Below are positions 1-9,341 of a DNA stretch of 64,000 nucleotides, piece by piece (the first letter of the stretch is position 1; each line of letters starts with the position of its first letter). Source of the stretch: Nocardioides gansuensis (lineage in GTDB: Bacteria > Actinomycetota > Actinomycetes > Propionibacteriales > Nocardioidaceae). The stretch spans positions 248,001 through 312,000 of the forward strand of contig NZ_QDGZ01000006.1 of NCBI RefSeq assembly GCF_003076135.1, written 5' to 3'. The position numbers and the translations under genes were made by a program. The notes under the pieces were generated by a model. The model saw only the letters and a program-made list of their open reading frames with translations, was not told the origin of the DNA and did no database searches.

Positions 1-833
1 TCGGCCTCGGCCTTGAGCTCGACGAACTCCTCCGGCTTCACCCACCGCTCGACCGGGTGGTGGCGCAGGCTGGGGCGGAGGTACTGCGTGATCGTGACCA
101 GCTCGCAGCCGGCCCCGTGGAGGTCGCGCAGCGCCTGGCTGACCTCCTCGCGGGTCTCGCCCATGCCGAGGATCAGGTTGGACTTGGTCACCAGGCCGAA
201 GTCGCGGGCCTGGGTGATCACGTCGAGCGAGCGCTCGTAGCGGAACGCCGGGCGGATGCGCTTGAAGATCCGCGGCACGGTCTCGACGTTGTGCGCGAGC
301 ACCTCCGGACGGCTCTCGAAGACCTCCTGGAGGAGCTCCGGCTTGCCGTTGAAGTCGGGGATGAGGTTCTCCACGCCCGTGTCGGGGTTGAGCTCGTGGA
401 TGGCACGCACCGTCTCGGCGTACAGCCAGGCGCCGCCGTCGGGGAGGTCGTCGCGGGCGACGCCGGTGATCGTGGCGTACTTGAGCTGCATCTTCTGCAC
501 CGACTCGGCCACGCGCCGCGGCTCGTCACGGTCGAGGGGCTGCGGCTTGCCGGTGTCGATCTGGCAGAAGTCGCAGCGGCGGGTGCATTGGTCGCCGCCG
601 ATGAGGAAGGTGGCCTCGCGGTCCTCCCAGCACTCGAAGATGTTGGGGCAGCCCGCCTCCTGGCAGACGGTGTGCAGGCCCTCGGACTTCACCAGGCCCT
701 GGAGCGCGGTGTATTCCGGACCCATCTTCGCGCGGGTCTTGATCCACTCCGGCTTCCGTTCGATCGGGGTCTCCGCGTTGCGGACCTCGAGGCGGAGCAG
801 CTTGCGACCATCGGCAGAGGGGGCGGAACTCAC
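1..833 (-). CDS. lipA: Lipoyl synthase (3' end outside window)
   Basis: Radical SAM enzyme that inserts two sulfurs into protein-bound octanoyl groups to make lipoyl cofactor. Visible are the auxiliary-cluster cysteines C57, C62 and C68 ([12 protein letters not shown]) and the radical SAM cluster C83, C87, C90 (CTRRCDFC), all standard for LipA. The C-terminus runs off the window edge, so the gene is partial. I chose GTG at 833 because an AGAG stretch lies about 8 bases before it; a GTG at 842 in the same frame is the alternative. It sits 10 bases after lipB on the same strand, and the pair would lipoylate the E2 protein encoded at 3979-5835 and the glycine cleavage H protein. In Mycobacterium the same lipB-lipA order is found. 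Confidence 0.95.
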   Translation of the reverse strand, partial: MSSAPSADGRKLLRLEVRNAETPIERKPEWIKTRAKMGPEYTALQGLVKSEGLHTVCQEAGCPNIFECWEDREATFLIGGDQCTRRCDFCQIDTGKPQPLDRDEPRRVAESVQKMQLKYATITGVARDDLPDGGAWLYAETVRAIHELNPDTGVENLIPDFNGKPELLQEVFESRPEVLAHNVETVPRIFKRIRPAFRYERSLDVITQARDFGLVTKSNLILGMGETREEVSQALRDLHGAGCELVTITQYLRPSLRHHPVERWVKPEEFVELKAEA

Positions 834-843
834 CTGGGTCACT

Positions 844-1605
844 CTACGCGCGGGCGGTGGGGGCCCCAACTCGGCTCGGCTCGCCGCCGGGCCGGATCAG
901 CTCGATACGCGGCGCGTGGGTGGGCTCGGGCTTGGGGTCGTAGTCGGGAGTCCGCTCGTACGGCGCCCATGCGAGGTAGGTGCGCAGGTGCTTCTCGACG
1001 ATCGGGAGCACCTCGGAGACGGTCACGCGGCGGCCGAGCTCGAGGCTCAGGTTGGTGACTCCCGCGTCGGCGATGCCGCAGGGGACGAACCGGTCGTACC
1101 ACCCCATGTCGACGTCGCAGTTGAGCGCGAAGCCGTGCATGGCGACCTTCTGGCTGACCCGGATGCCGATGGCCGCGACCTTCCGCTCCGGCCTGGTGGC
1201 GCCCTCGCGCAGCCACACGCCGCTGCGGCCGGGGACCCGCGCCGCCTCCACGCCGAGCTCGGCGCAGGTCTGGATCAGCGCCTCCTCGAGGCGACGGACG
1301 TAGTCGACGACGTAGACGTGCTCGGGAAGCGCGACGATCGGGTAGCCCACCAGCTGGCCGGGGCCGTGGAAGGTGATCTTGCCGCCACGGTCGACGTCGA
1401 TGACCTGGGCACCACCGGGGTCGACGGGCCGCTCGTGCGGGTCGGTGCGCTTGCCCGCGGTGAAGACCGGCGGGTGCTCGAGCAGCAGCACGGTGTCCTC
1501 GCGGGTCCCGGCCACCACCTCGGCGTGCAGCTCGCGCTGGAGCTCCCAGGCGGCGAGGTAGTCGACGGCGTCGTCGCCGAGCCCGGCGACCTCGAAGTGC
1601 AGCAT
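844..1605 (-). CDS. lipB: Octanoyl-[ACP]:protein N-octanoyltransferase
   Basis: Transfers octanoate from acyl carrier protein to the lipoyl-domain lysine of E2 and H proteins, the step before LipA. The family motif around [11 protein letters not shown] (residues 79-89) and the catalytic pair K142 (RKVAAIGI) and C176 (FVPCGI) are present. Length of 253 residues is normal, with a slightly long, low-complexity tail after residue 220. Start is ATG at 1605; an apparent -10 hexamer TAGGCT lies exactly 7 bases upstream (minus strand), so the message is probably leaderless. Followed closely by lipA. Confidence 0.96.
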   Translation of the reverse strand: MLHFEVAGLGDDAVDYLAAWELQRELHAEVVAGTREDTVLLLEHPPVFTAGKRTDPHERPVDPGGAQVIDVDRGGKITFHGPGQLVGYPIVALPEHVYVVDYVRRLEEALIQTCAELGVEAARVPGRSGVWLREGATRPERKVAAIGIRVSQKVAMHGFALNCDVDMGWYDRFVPCGIADAGVTNLSLELGRRVTVSEVLPIVEKHLRTYLAWAPYERTPDYDPKPEPTHAPRIELIRPGGEPSRVGAPTARA

Positions 1606-1612
1606 GCCCGCG

Positions 1613-1618
1613 AGCCTA
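1613..1618 (-). promoter_or_regulatory. Probable -10 of leaderless lipB promoter
   Basis: On the minus strand TAGGCT ends 7 bases before the lipB ATG. The same TAnnnT-N6/7-start arrangement recurs at many genes in this window, which supports a real promoter. No clear -35 was seen. Confidence 0.5.
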
Positions 1619-1640
1619 CGCCGGCGCCCCCGGCCTCCTG

Positions 1641-2219
1641 ATGGAGCCTGTGGATGGCGGCCGACGGTCGCGGCCGAACTCGGACATCGTGGTGTCCGTG
1701 GACCCGCGCCGACTCCTGCCCGTGCTCGCCTTCGTCGCCGTCATCTCCGTGGTGGCGTGCCTGACGGCCGTCCTCGTCTCCCGGGACCGGCCTGCCGCCA
1801 CGGCCGCCTCGCCGCCAGGGCCCTCGCCCCGCGTCGTACTGGCCCGCTGGGACGCACGACGGTCAGCGGCCTGGGCCGCCGGCGACATCGCCGCGCTGCG
1901 GCGGCTCTACGCCCCGGGGTCGGAGGCCGGGCGGGCCGACGCGCGGATGCTGCGGTCGTACGCCGCGCGCGGGCTGCGAGTCGAGGGACTGACGACGCAG
2001 GTGCTCTCGCTGAGGGTCGCGTCGCGCACGGACACGCGGCTCTCGCTCGTCGTCACGGACCGGGTGGCCGGGGGAGAGGCAGTGGGGGCCGCCGGGTCGA
2101 CGCCCCTCCCGGTCGACCGGGCGACGACCCGGGAGGTCGAGCTGCGGCTGGTCGAGGGTGAGTGGGTGGTGGCGGAGGCCCGGGACGCCGGAGTCATGCC
2201 TGCGCGAGCCACTCGCTGA
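1641..2219 (+). CDS. Membrane-anchored protein of unknown function
   Basis: I do not recognise a named family. The 192-residue product has a short basic N-terminus, one hydrophobic segment at about residues 27-47 ([20 protein letters not shown]), and an outside domain of about 130 residues rich in Ala and Arg that begins with a [25 protein letters not shown] stretch split by small residues. That pattern resembles the SnoaL/NTF2-like or DUF4878-like extracytoplasmic domains often seen in actinobacteria, but this is only a resemblance. Start is uncertain: ATG 1641 lacks a good ribosome site and GTG codons near 1690 are alternatives. It is divergent from lipB, and its last 26 bases overlap the convergent gene at 2194-2931. 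Confidence 0.6.
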   Translation: MEPVDGGRRSRPNSDIVVSVDPRRLLPVLAFVAVISVVACLTAVLVSRDRPAATAASPPGPSPRVVLARWDARRSAAWAAGDIAALRRLYAPGSEAGRADARMLRSYAARGLRVEGLTTQVLSLRVASRTDTRLSLVVTDRVAGGEAVGAAGSTPLPVDRATTREVELRLVEGEWVVAEARDAGVMPARATR

Positions 2220-2931
2220 AGGTGATGCGTCCCCGCGGTCCTGCGTGGCGCGGCAGCAGGCCGTCGCCGGCCATCTGGCGGCCCACCTCGCCGGGCAGGG
2301 GCATGGGCACGACCGGCCGCCGCTGCCCCCGCGCCTTCACGATGCGGCGGGCGAGCTCGGGCATCTCGTGCACCTCGGGGCCGGCCATCTCGTCGGTCAT
2401 GCCCCGGGCGGGCCCCTCGGCGAGGTCGACGAGGTGGGCGGCGACCTCGCTCGCCGCGACGGTCTGGCTGCGCATCCGGGGGACGAGGGCGACAGGTCCC
2501 TTGATCCGGTCGAGCAGCTGGCCGGGGAACTCGTGGAACTGCGTCGCCCGCAGCACCGTGGCCGGGATCGGACCCGCGAGCACGAGCTCCTCCTGCCGGC
2601 GCTTGCCGAGGTAGTAGCCGAAGTCGACCCGGTCGATGCCGACGATCGACAGGGCGACGTGGTGCCTCACCCCGGCGGCCTCCTCGGCGGGAAGGAGGTG
2701 GTGGGCGGCCTTCTCGAAGAACTCCCGCGACGCCTTCGCCGACAGGGTCTGCAGGTTGCTCACGTCGATGACCGCCTCGACGCCGGCGAGCGCCTGGGCG
2801 ATGCCGGTGCCGGTGGTCAGGTCCTGCCCGGTCGACCGGGCGAGGACGACCGGCTCGTGTGCGCGCTGCTCCAGCTCCGAGACGACGTGCCTGCCGACGA
2901 CGCCGGTCCCTCCCGCGACTGCGATCCGCAT
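2194..2931 (-). CDS. NAD(P)-binding NmrA-like atypical SDR protein
   Basis: The protein starts with a dinucleotide-binding glycine motif (VAGGTGVVGRHV, residues 4-15) and follows the NmrA-like/SDR_a pattern: a VIDVSN segment near residue 55, then a conserved LSIVGID segment and the motif RATQFHEFP. The usual active-site YxxxK is not obvious; YYLGKR near residue 105 may fill the position. Such proteins act as NAD(P)H sensors or reductases; the substrate here cannot be read from sequence. An AAGGA ribosome site precedes ATG 2931. It overlaps the end of the gene at 1641-2219 tail to tail. Confidence 0.8.
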   Translation of the reverse strand: MRIAVAGGTGVVGRHVVSELEQRAHEPVVLARSTGQDLTTGTGIAQALAGVEAVIDVSNLQTLSAKASREFFEKAAHHLLPAEEAAGVRHHVALSIVGIDRVDFGYYLGKRRQEELVLAGPIPATVLRATQFHEFPGQLLDRIKGPVALVPRMRSQTVAASEVAAHLVDLAEGPARGMTDEMAGPEVHEMPELARRIVKARGQRRPVVPMPLPGEVGRQMAGDGLLPRHAGPRGRITFSEWLAQA

Positions 2932-2956
2932 GGTCCTTGTCTAGCGCATCGCGCGG

Positions 2957-3847
2957 TCAGGCGAGCGCGGTGGCGAGCACGTCCCGCACGTCCTGGTCCT
3001 GGAAGTCGTAGCCGGCGCGCTCCAGGGCGGCCGGACGGGCGTTGACCGAGCTGAGCAGCGCGGACGCCATCGGGCCAGTGGCCTTCTCGAGCACCAGCCG
3101 GGGAGCGGCCAGGAACGACGGCCGCCCCAGCGCCTGGGCGAGCGCCCGGGTGAACTCTGCGTTGGTCGGCGGCTCCGGGCAGCAGATGTTGAACGGGCCC
3201 GACACGTCGTGCGACTCCGCCAGGAAGGCGACCGCGCCGACCCAGTCGCGCAGCGACACCATCGGCATGTGCTGGGAGCCGTCGCCCAGGCGTGCGCCCA
3301 GGCCCAGCCAGAAGAGTGGGCGGAGCTGGCGCAGCGGGGGTGACATGCGGTCCATCACGGGTGCGCTGCGCAGCACACAGACCCGGGCGCCGGTCTCGGC
3401 GGCGGGCTCCGTGGCCGCCTGCCAGGCATGGGTGACGCGGGTGAGGAACGCGTCACCGCGGCTGTCGGAGGCTTCGGTGACCTGCTCGCTGCCGTGGTCG
3501 CCGTAGTAGGAGATCCCGTTGCCGGCCAGCAACGCCGGCTTCCGCTCGCCCGCGGCGATCGTGCCGGCCAGCACCCGGGTCGTGACGACCCGGCTCTGCA
3601 GCACCTGCTCGGCCCACTTCCGGGAGTGGACGTTGCCGACCAGCGGCGCGCCGGCCAGGTTGACCACGACGTCCGCAGCCTCGATCACCTCGGCGTCCAG
3701 CTGACCGGCGTACGGGTCCCACTGCGACTCGTGGGCGTCGCGCGCCGGGCCGCGCACCAGCGCCGTCACCTCGTGGCCGTGCACCCGGAGGTGGTCGGAC
3801 AGGTGGCTCCCGAGGAACCCGGACGCTCCGGCGATGACGACGCGCAT
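2957..3847 (-). CDS. TIGR01777 family epimerase-like protein
   Basis: NAD-dependent epimerase/dehydratase fold protein: N-terminal VIAGASGFLGSHL (residues 4-16), LAGAPLVG near residue 64 and the ISYYGDHG motif near residue 113, all typical of the TIGR01777/SulA-like group. The C-terminal region after about residue 245 matches the DUF1731 tail (LERAGYDF). Biochemical role is unknown for most members. In Mycobacterium tuberculosis the homologue Rv2216 also lies between the E2 gene and lipB, so the location is conserved although two bases of evidence (domain and synteny) say nothing about substrate. A -10-like TACGTT sits 6 bases before ATG 3847, suggesting a leaderless message. Confidence 0.88.
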   Translation of the reverse strand: MRVVIAGASGFLGSHLSDHLRVHGHEVTALVRGPARDAHESQWDPYAGQLDAEVIEAADVVVNLAGAPLVGNVHSRKWAEQVLQSRVVTTRVLAGTIAAGERKPALLAGNGISYYGDHGSEQVTEASDSRGDAFLTRVTHAWQAATEPAAETGARVCVLRSAPVMDRMSPPLRQLRPLFWLGLGARLGDGSQHMPMVSLRDWVGAVAFLAESHDVSGPFNICCPEPPTNAEFTRALAQALGRPSFLAAPRLVLEKATGPMASALLSSVNARPAALERAGYDFQDQDVRDVLATALA

Positions 3848-3864
3848 GCTGCCAACGTACTAGG

Positions 3865-3977
3865 GCCGAGTCGGCCCATCTGCTCACGGAAATTGCGCCG
3901 AGTCGGCGCATCTGCCGCAGGTGTGCGTGCAGATGCGCCGACTCGACGGGGTCAGCGTGTGCAGATGAGCCGACTCG
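3865..3977. repeat. Four-copy intergenic repeat, GCCGAGTCGGCGCATCTG type
   Basis: Four near-identical units lie between the E2 gene and the TIGR01777 gene: 3865-3882 and 3897-3914 in forward orientation, and 3930-3945 and 3962-3977 inverted (CAGATGCGCCGACTCG and CAGATGAGCCGACTCG). The second and third copies are perfect inverted repeats of 16 bases separated by 15 bases, so the transcript could form one long hairpin. It fits exactly in the gap between two genes transcribed in the same direction. Confidence 0.85.
3899..3945 (-). terminator. Hairpin between E2 gene and TIGR01777 gene
   Basis: CGAGTCGGCGCATCTG at 3899-3914 pairs perfectly with 3930-3945, giving a 16-bp stem and 15-base loop. 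No T-tract follows on either strand, so it may attenuate or protect a 3' end rather than be a classical terminator. Confidence 0.45.
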
Positions 3978-3978
3978 A

Positions 3979-5835
3979 TCAGACCTCGAAGGAGGCGGTC
4001 TCGAGGCGCTGCTTGACCTCGCGCAGGAAGCGGCCGGCGTCGGCGCCGTCGACCAGGCGGTGGTCGTAGGTGAGCGCCAGGTAGACCATGTAGCGCACGG
4101 CGATGGTCTCGCCGAGGTTCGGGTCGTCGATGACGACCGGGCGCTTGACCACGGCACCGGGACCGAGGATCGCCACCTGCGGCTGGTTGATGATCGGCGT
4201 GTCGAAGAGCGCGCCGAAGCTGCCGAGGTTGGTGATCGTGAAGGTGCCGCCCGACAGGTCGTCCGGCGTGATCTTGTTGTTGCGGGTGCGGTCGGCGACG
4301 TCCGCGATCTTCTTGGCCAGGCCGGCGATGGACAGGTCACCGGCGTCCTTCACGACCGGGGTGAGCAGGCCCTTCTCGGTGTCGACCGCGAACGCGATGT
4401 TCTCGCGGTCGAAGTAGGTGACCTCGCCGGCCTCGGTGTTGAGGTTGGCGTTGAGCTTGGGGTGCTGCTTGAGCGCGTCGATCGCGGCCTTCGCGAAGAA
4501 CGGCAGGTAGGTCAGCTTGACGCCCTCGCGGGCCTGGAAGTCGGCCTTCACGGCGTCTCGCAGGCGGGCGATGTTGGTGACGTCGACCTCCATCACCTGG
4601 GTCAGCTGCGCGGAGGTCTGGAGCGACTCGACCATGCGCGTGGCGATCACCTTGCGCAGGCGGCTGATGGGCTCCGTCGTGCCGCGCAGCGGCGACGGGG
4701 TGACTCCGGTGGAGGCGGCAGGAGCCGGGGCCGCAGCGGGTGCCGCGGCAGCCGGCGCCGCAGCGGCGGGCTGCTGGGCCTTCGCCGCGGCGTCGAGGAC
4801 GTCCTGCTTGCGGATCCGACCGCCGACGCCCGTGCCCGAGATCGACGCCAGGTCGACCCCGTGCTGAGCGGCCATCTTGCGGACCAGCGGGGTGACGTAG
4901 TTGCGCTGGTCGTCGGCCTCGCCGGCAGGTGCAGCAGGAGCGGCAGCCGGCGCGGCGGGCGCGGCGGGAGCCGGGGCGGCGGGAGCGGGGGCGGCGGCGG
5001 GAGCCGCAGCGGCAGGGGCGGGCGCCTGCGCCGCGGGCGCGGCCTCCTGCGCCGGAGCAGGCCCGGCCGGAGCCTCAGCGGCCGGAGCCGCAGGGGCCGG
5101 GGCCTCAGGAGCCGGAGCCTCAGGAGCCGGGGCAGCCGGAGCCTCGGCTGCGGCCGGAGCGGCGTCGCCCGAGCCGATGACGGCCAGCTCGGCGCCGACC
5201 TCGACGGTCTCGTCCTCGGAGACCTTGATCTCCAGGAGCGTGCCGGCCACGGGCGAGGGGATCTCGGTGTCGACCTTGTCGGTGGAGACCTCCAGCAGCG
5301 GCTCGTCGACCGCGACGGTGTCACCGACCTGCTTGAGCCAGCGGGTGACGGTGCCCTCGGTGACGGACTCGCCGAGCGCGGGCAGCGTCACGGGAGTGCC
5401 TGAGCCACCGCCGGAGCCACCGCCGGCAGCCGCGGGAGCGGGAGCGGGAGCGGCCTGCTCGGCAGCCGGCTGCTCGGGTGCGGCGGGCGCCTCGGGAGCA
5501 GCCTCCTGCGAAGGTGCGGCGGGTGCCTCGGCAGCAGGTGCTTCCTGGGGGGCGGACTCGGCGGGGGCCTCGGCCGCGGGAGCCGCGCCGCCCTCACCGG
5601 CGTCACCCACGAGCGCCAGCACGGCGCCCACCTCCACGGTGTCGTCCTCGTTCGCCTTGATCTCCAGCAGCGTGCCGGCGACGGGCGAGGGGATCTCGGT
5701 GTCGACCTTGTCGGTGGAGACCTCCAGCAGCGGCTCGTCGACCGCGACGGTGTCACCGATCTGCTTGAGCCAGCGGGTGACTGTGCCCTCGGTGACGGAT
5801 TCGCCGAGTGCGGGGAGGGTGACTTCGGAGGCCAT
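3979..5835 (-). CDS. sucB: Dihydrolipoamide acyltransferase E2 with two lipoyl domains
   Basis: E2 core of a 2-oxoacid dehydrogenase complex. Order: lipoyl domain 1 (lipoylated K43 in DKVDTE), Ala/Pro linker, lipoyl domain 2 (K187, same motif), long Ala/Pro linker, E3-binding domain (about 313-349, [13 protein letters not shown]), and the catalytic domain from about 384 with H592 and D596 in [10 protein letters not shown]. Annotated by habit as 2-oxoglutarate E2, but in actinobacteria this protein (DlaT/SucB) mainly serves pyruvate dehydrogenase, because the 2-oxoglutarate E1 carries its own acyltransferase domain; either or both may apply. I chose ATG 5835 because GAAGGA lies 6 bases before it; the ATG at 5841 directly abuts that site. 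E3 (lpd) is just upstream, 53 bases away. Confidence 0.95.
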   Translation of the reverse strand: MASEVTLPALGESVTEGTVTRWLKQIGDTVAVDEPLLEVSTDKVDTEIPSPVAGTLLEIKANEDDTVEVGAVLALVGDAGEGGAAPAAEAPAESAPQEAPAAEAPAAPSQEAAPEAPAAPEQPAAEQAAPAPAPAAAGGGSGGGSGTPVTLPALGESVTEGTVTRWLKQVGDTVAVDEPLLEVSTDKVDTEIPSPVAGTLLEIKVSEDETVEVGAELAVIGSGDAAPAAAEAPAAPAPEAPAPEAPAPAAPAAEAPAGPAPAQEAAPAAQAPAPAAAAPAAAPAPAAPAPAAPAAPAAAPAAPAGEADDQRNYVTPLVRKMAAQHGVDLASISGTGVGGRIRKQDVLDAAAKAQQPAAAAPAAAAPAAAPAPAASTGVTPSPLRGTTEPISRLRKVIATRMVESLQTSAQLTQVMEVDVTNIARLRDAVKADFQAREGVKLTYLPFFAKAAIDALKQHPKLNANLNTEAGEVTYFDRENIAFAVDTEKGLLTPVVKDAGDLSIAGLAKKIADVADRTRNNKITPDDLSGGTFTITNLGSFGALFDTPIINQPQVAILGPGAVVKRPVVIDDPNLGETIAVRYMVYLALTYDHRLVDGADAGRFLREVKQRLETASFEV

Positions 5836-5888
5836 GGGCATTCCTTCGGTGTCGTGTCGTGTGGAGATGTCGTGTGTCGGGCTTGGGG

Positions 5889-7265
5889 TCAGGCGTGGGC
5901 GTGCAGGGGCTTGCCGGCGAGCGCGAGGTGTGCCTCGCCGAGCGCCTCGTTCTGGGTGGGATGGGCGTGGACGAGTGGGGCCACGTCGTCGGCGTGTGCC
6001 TCCCAGCCGTAGATCAGCTGGGCCTCGCCGATCAGCTCGCCGACCCGGTCGCCGACCATGTGGACGCCGAGCACGGGGCCGTCCTTGCGGCTGACGAGCT
6101 TGACGAAGCCCTGGGTGTTGAGGATCTGGCTCTTGCCGTTGCCGCCGAGGTCATAGGTCAGGGTCTCGACCTCGTCACCGTACTGCTCGCGGGCGGTCGC
6201 CTCGTCGAGGCCGACGGAGGCGATCTCGGGGTGGCTGTAGGTGACGCGCGGGATGCCGGCCTCGTCGATGGGGCGCGGGTCGAGGCCCGCGATCTCCTCC
6301 GCGACGAAGATGCCCTGCTGGAATCCGCGGTGGGCCAGCTGCAGGCCCGGCACGATGTCGCCCACGGCGTACACGCCCTCGACGCTGGTGCGGCACCGCA
6401 CGTCGGTGACCACGAAGCCACGGTCGAGGGTGATGCCCTGCTCCTCGTAGCCCAGGCCTGCGGTGGAGGGGCCGCGGCCGACCGCGACGAGCAGCAGCTC
6501 GGCCTCGAGGACGTCGCCGCCCTCGACGGTCACCGCGACGCCGGTGTCGGTGGCCTTGACGCTCTGGAACGGCGTGCCGGTGCGGAAGGCGATGCCGCGC
6601 TTGCGGAACGCGCGCTCGAGGACCTTCGAGGAGGCCTCGTCCTCCGCGGCGACGAGCCGGGGGAGCGCCTCGACGATCGTGACGTCGGCACCGAAGGACT
6701 TCCACACGCTGGCGAACTCGCAGCCGATGACTCCGCCACCGAGGACGATCACCGAGGCGGGCACGCGGTCGAGCGTGAGCGCGTGCTCGGAGGTGATGAC
6801 GCGCTCGCCGTCGACGTCGAGGCCGGGGAGGCTCTTGCTGTAGGAGCCCGAGGCGAGGACGACGTGGCGACCGGTGTACGCCGTGCCGTCGACCGTGACC
6901 TCGCGGGGGCCGGTGAGCCGGCCCTCACCCTCGATGACCGTGATGCCGCGGGACTTGATCAGGCCGCTCAGGCCCTTGAAGAGCCGGGAGACGACGCCGT
7001 CCTTGTAGGCGTTGACGCCGGCCATGTCGACACCCTCGAGGGTGGCGTTGATGCCGAACTGCGTCGCGTCGCGAGTGGAGTCGGCGACCTCGGCCGCGTG
7101 CAGGAGCGCCTTGGTCGGGATGCAGCCCACGTGGAGGCAGGTGCCGCCGAGGTTGCCCTTCTCGACGAGCCCGACGCTGAGGCCCAGCTGGGCCGCCCGG
7201 AGTGCACAGGCGTAGCCCCCCGAACCCGCCCCGAGGATGAGTACGTCGAAGCTGCCGTCCGCCAC
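5889..7265 (-). CDS. lpdA: Dihydrolipoyl dehydrogenase (E3)
   Basis: FAD enzyme that reoxidises dihydrolipoyl groups of E2 and passes electrons to NAD+. Seen: FAD motif LGAGSGGY (residues 11-18), redox disulfide C43/C48 in [16 protein letters not shown] motif [15 protein letters not shown] in the middle, and the C-terminal base pair H435/E440 in HAHPTQNE. Length of 458 residues is normal. The GTG start at 7265 has AAGGA 6 bases upstream; frames extending further upstream lack support. It is the first gene of an E3-E2 unit and is divergent from the small gene at 7369. Confidence 0.97.
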   Translation of the reverse strand: MADGSFDVLILGAGSGGYACALRAAQLGLSVGLVEKGNLGGTCLHVGCIPTKALLHAAEVADSTRDATQFGINATLEGVDMAGVNAYKDGVVSRLFKGLSGLIKSRGITVIEGEGRLTGPREVTVDGTAYTGRHVVLASGSYSKSLPGLDVDGERVITSEHALTLDRVPASVIVLGGGVIGCEFASVWKSFGADVTIVEALPRLVAAEDEASSKVLERAFRKRGIAFRTGTPFQSVKATDTGVAVTVEGGDVLEAELLLVAVGRGPSTAGLGYEEQGITLDRGFVVTDVRCRTSVEGVYAVGDIVPGLQLAHRGFQQGIFVAEEIAGLDPRPIDEAGIPRVTYSHPEIASVGLDEATAREQYGDEVETLTYDLGGNGKSQILNTQGFVKLVSRKDGPVLGVHMVGDRVGELIGEAQLIYGWEAHADDVAPLVHAHPTQNEALGEAHLALAGKPLHAHA

Positions 7266-7368
7266 GCCTGTCCTTCCGCTGGTCACCGATCGAGCCGCGG
7301 CCCATCCTTGCACTCTTTGTGGGCCTGTCCACACCGGGTCATCTGGAGTGGCCCGGCACAATGTCGCC

Positions 7369-7731
7369 ATGGGACTGCTCGACCGCTTCCGTCGCTCCGG
7401 ACGCATGCGCAAGCCGGCCCGGGACGCGATGCGGACCGGATCGACGAGTGTGCGCGCCTCCGACCCCGCCGATCTGCGGCACCTGGCCGAGTGGGTCGCG
7501 TCCCGCAGGGGCGTCGAGGGGTTCGTCGAACCTCGCACCGCAGTGAGCGACGTGACCCTGCTGCTGGTCGCCCACGACGGCGAGTGGACCCGTCGCCGCG
7601 TGCCGAGCGTGAAGTGGGCGCACGACTTCTGCAACAAGCACCGCGTGCCGTCCTACGACGCGGCCCTCGTCGGCGTGCCGCAGCGGATGCGGGACTACAA
7701 CAGGCGACGGAAGCTGAACGGCGAGATCTAG
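7369..7731 (+). CDS. Conserved small protein of unknown function
   Basis: A 120-residue soluble basic protein (start MGLLDRFRRSGRMRK, tail VPQRMRDYNRRRKLNGEI). I recall proteins of this kind in related actinobacteria but cannot name the family; no catalytic motif is visible. ATG 7369 is preceded at 6 bases by CACAAT, a -10-like hexamer, so it may be leaderless. Divergent from lpdA and convergent with pepA; its TAG stop shares its last base with the dispersed repeat at 7731-7780. Confidence 0.75.
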   Translation: MGLLDRFRRSGRMRKPARDAMRTGSTSVRASDPADLRHLAEWVASRRGVEGFVEPRTAVSDVTLLLVAHDGEWTRRRVPSVKWAHDFCNKHRVPSYDAALVGVPQRMRDYNRRRKLNGEI

Positions 7732-7780
7732 GTCTCGATACGGGTCTCGATACGCTCGCTGGCGCTCGCTACTCGACCAG
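7731..7780. repeat. Dispersed GGTCTCGATACG...CTACTCGACCA repeat
   Basis: The unit GGTCTCGATACG is present twice in tandem (7731-7742, 7743-7754) and continues to CTACTCGACCA at 7769-7779. The ends are imperfect inverted complements (TGGTCGAG / CTCGATAC..). Sequences of this form are abundant between genes in Nocardioides-type genomes as I recall. It spans the 3' ends of two convergent genes. Related shorter units occur at 13715-13735 and 58257-58300. Confidence 0.75.
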
Positions 7781-9286
7781 CGATAGTGCGCGGATCAGCT
7801 CGACGAGTGTCGGGACGCCGAAGCCGGTGCCGCCCGGCGGGACGTGGCCGTAGGCGGCGCCGGAGTTCATCTCCTTGCCGGCGATGTCCAGGTGCGCCCA
7901 GGGCAGGCCGCCGGTGAACTCGCGCAGGAACGCCGTGGCGTAGAGACCACCGCCCCAGCGCACCCAGTCGTGCTGGAGCAGGTCGGCGACCTTCGAGGCG
8001 CGGATGCGCTCGGACATCTCCTCCGGGATGGGCATCCGCCAGTGCGCCTCGCCGGCTCGCTCGCCGGCGGCCAGCACCTCGGCAACCATCTCGTCGGTGC
8101 CCATGACCGCGCTCACCCGGTCGCCCAGCGCGACCTGCATGTGCCCGGTCAGGGTGGCGACGTCGACGAGCACGTCGGGCTCCCCCTCGGTGGCCATCAC
8201 CATCGCGTCGGCGAGCAGCATCCGGCCCTCGGCGTCGAGGTTGGCCAGCTCGACGGTGGTGCCCCCGTACATCGTCACGACGTCGCCCGGGCGTGGGCCG
8301 CTGCCCGAGATCATGTTCTCGGCCATCGGCACGAACGCCGTGATCCGCAGCGGCAGGTCGAGGCGGGCGGCCGCGAAGACGGCCTGCACCACGGCGGCGC
8401 CGCCGCCCATGTCGGCCTTCATCTCAAGCATGCTGGAGGAGGGCTTGATGGTGAGGCCGCCGGAGTCGAAGGTGATGCCCTTGCCGACCAGGGCGAGGTG
8501 GCGGGTGGCGGCCTTCGGTGACCACGTCAGCTTGACCAGCCGGGCGGGGGCGGCGGAGCTGCGGCTGACGCTGAGGATGCCGCCACAGCCCAGCTCGGCG
8601 AGCTGGTCCTCGTCGAGCACCTCGAGGCCCACCTTGGGTGCGCCACGGCCCTTCGTGAGCTCCTTGTGCGCAGCGGCGACGGCGTCCGCGAAGGCCGGCG
8701 GGGTGAAGTCAGCCGGCGGCATGTTGACCCAGTCCCGCGTGGTGGCGACCGCAGCCGCGACCACCTGCGCGGCCTCGAAGGCGGCCGTGGCCTCCTTCTG
8801 CCGCGCGACGGGCGAGAGGACGACGACCTCACCGGCTGCCGGAGCCGCTTCGCTGCTCGACTTGTAGCGGGTGAACGTGTAGCCGCCCAGCAGGTGGCCC
8901 TCCGTGACAGCCGCGACGAGCGAGGGCGTCTCTGACGGCAGGGCCAGCGCCACGGAGGCCGCGTTCGGCACGCTGCGGGCGGCGACGCCGGCGGCGCGTC
9001 GTACGGCGGTCGCGTCGGGCCCGCCGTCCCGGGCCGGCCCGAGCCCGACCAGCACCAGCAGCGGCGAGCCGAGGACGCCGTTCGTCGGGATGCGGGCTAC
9101 GTCGCCGGCCTTGCCGGTCACGCCCATCGTCGCGAGCAGCGGGCGCAGCTTGCGCCCGTAGACGGCCGCCACGTCGGCACCCGCGGCGCAGAGCTCGGGA
9201 CCGCCGTCGCCGGCCAGCACGCCCACGACCACGGCATCGGCGCGGGTCTTGGCGGGACTGGCGCTGCGGAGCGTGTACGTCGTCAT
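7769..9286 (-). CDS. pepA: Leucyl aminopeptidase (M17)
   Basis: Cytosolic dinuclear metal aminopeptidase releasing N-terminal residues from peptides. The catalytic C-terminal half shows GKGITFDSGGLTIKP (metal-binding Lys and Asp), KADMGG, and NLDAEGR, where most M17 enzymes have NTDAEGR, so one neighbouring residue differs while D and E ligands are kept. 505 residues is normal. ATG 9286 was chosen because TAACAT lies 7 bases upstream as a leaderless -10; ATG 9295 in frame would fall on that hexamer. The last codons (SLVE, stop) lie inside the dispersed repeat at 7731-7780, so the C-terminus may be repeat-derived. In M. tuberculosis the homologue also neighbours gcvT and the E2 gene. Confidence 0.95.
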   Translation of the reverse strand: MTTYTLRSASPAKTRADAVVVGVLAGDGGPELCAAGADVAAVYGRKLRPLLATMGVTGKAGDVARIPTNGVLGSPLLVLVGLGPARDGGPDATAVRRAAGVAARSVPNAASVALALPSETPSLVAAVTEGHLLGGYTFTRYKSSSEAAPAAGEVVVLSPVARQKEATAAFEAAQVVAAAVATTRDWVNMPPADFTPPAFADAVAAAHKELTKGRGAPKVGLEVLDEDQLAELGCGGILSVSRSSAAPARLVKLTWSPKAATRHLALVGKGITFDSGGLTIKPSSSMLEMKADMGGGAAVVQAVFAAARLDLPLRITAFVPMAENMISGSGPRPGDVVTMYGGTTVELANLDAEGRMLLADAMVMATEGEPDVLVDVATLTGHMQVALGDRVSAVMGTDEMVAEVLAAGERAGEAHWRMPIPEEMSERIRASKVADLLQHDWVRWGGGLYATAFLREFTGGLPWAHLDIAGKEMNSGAAYGHVPPGGTGFGVPTLVELIRALSLVE

Positions 9287-9293
9287 TCGGCGC

Positions 9294-9299
9294 ATGTTA
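9294..9299 (-). promoter_or_regulatory. Probable -10 of leaderless pepA promoter
   Basis: Minus-strand TAACAT, 7 bases before ATG 9286. It decides the start codon between 9286 and 9295. Confidence 0.5.
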
Positions 9300-9328
9300 G
9301 GCGAGTCAGCCGCCCCCGGCCGCTGCGG

Positions 9329-9334
9329 TAGGTT
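9329..9334 (+). promoter_or_regulatory. Probable -10 of leaderless gcvT promoter
   Basis: TAGGTT followed by 7 bases and ATG 9342. The pepA and gcvT promoters lie back to back within 55 bases. Confidence 0.5.
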
Positions 9335-9341
9335 GCGGCGC

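Noticed and set aside
5859..7853. A plus-strand frame of 664 codons opposite lpdA
   Set aside because: lpdA shows all catalytic motifs on the minus strand; the plus frame shows none.
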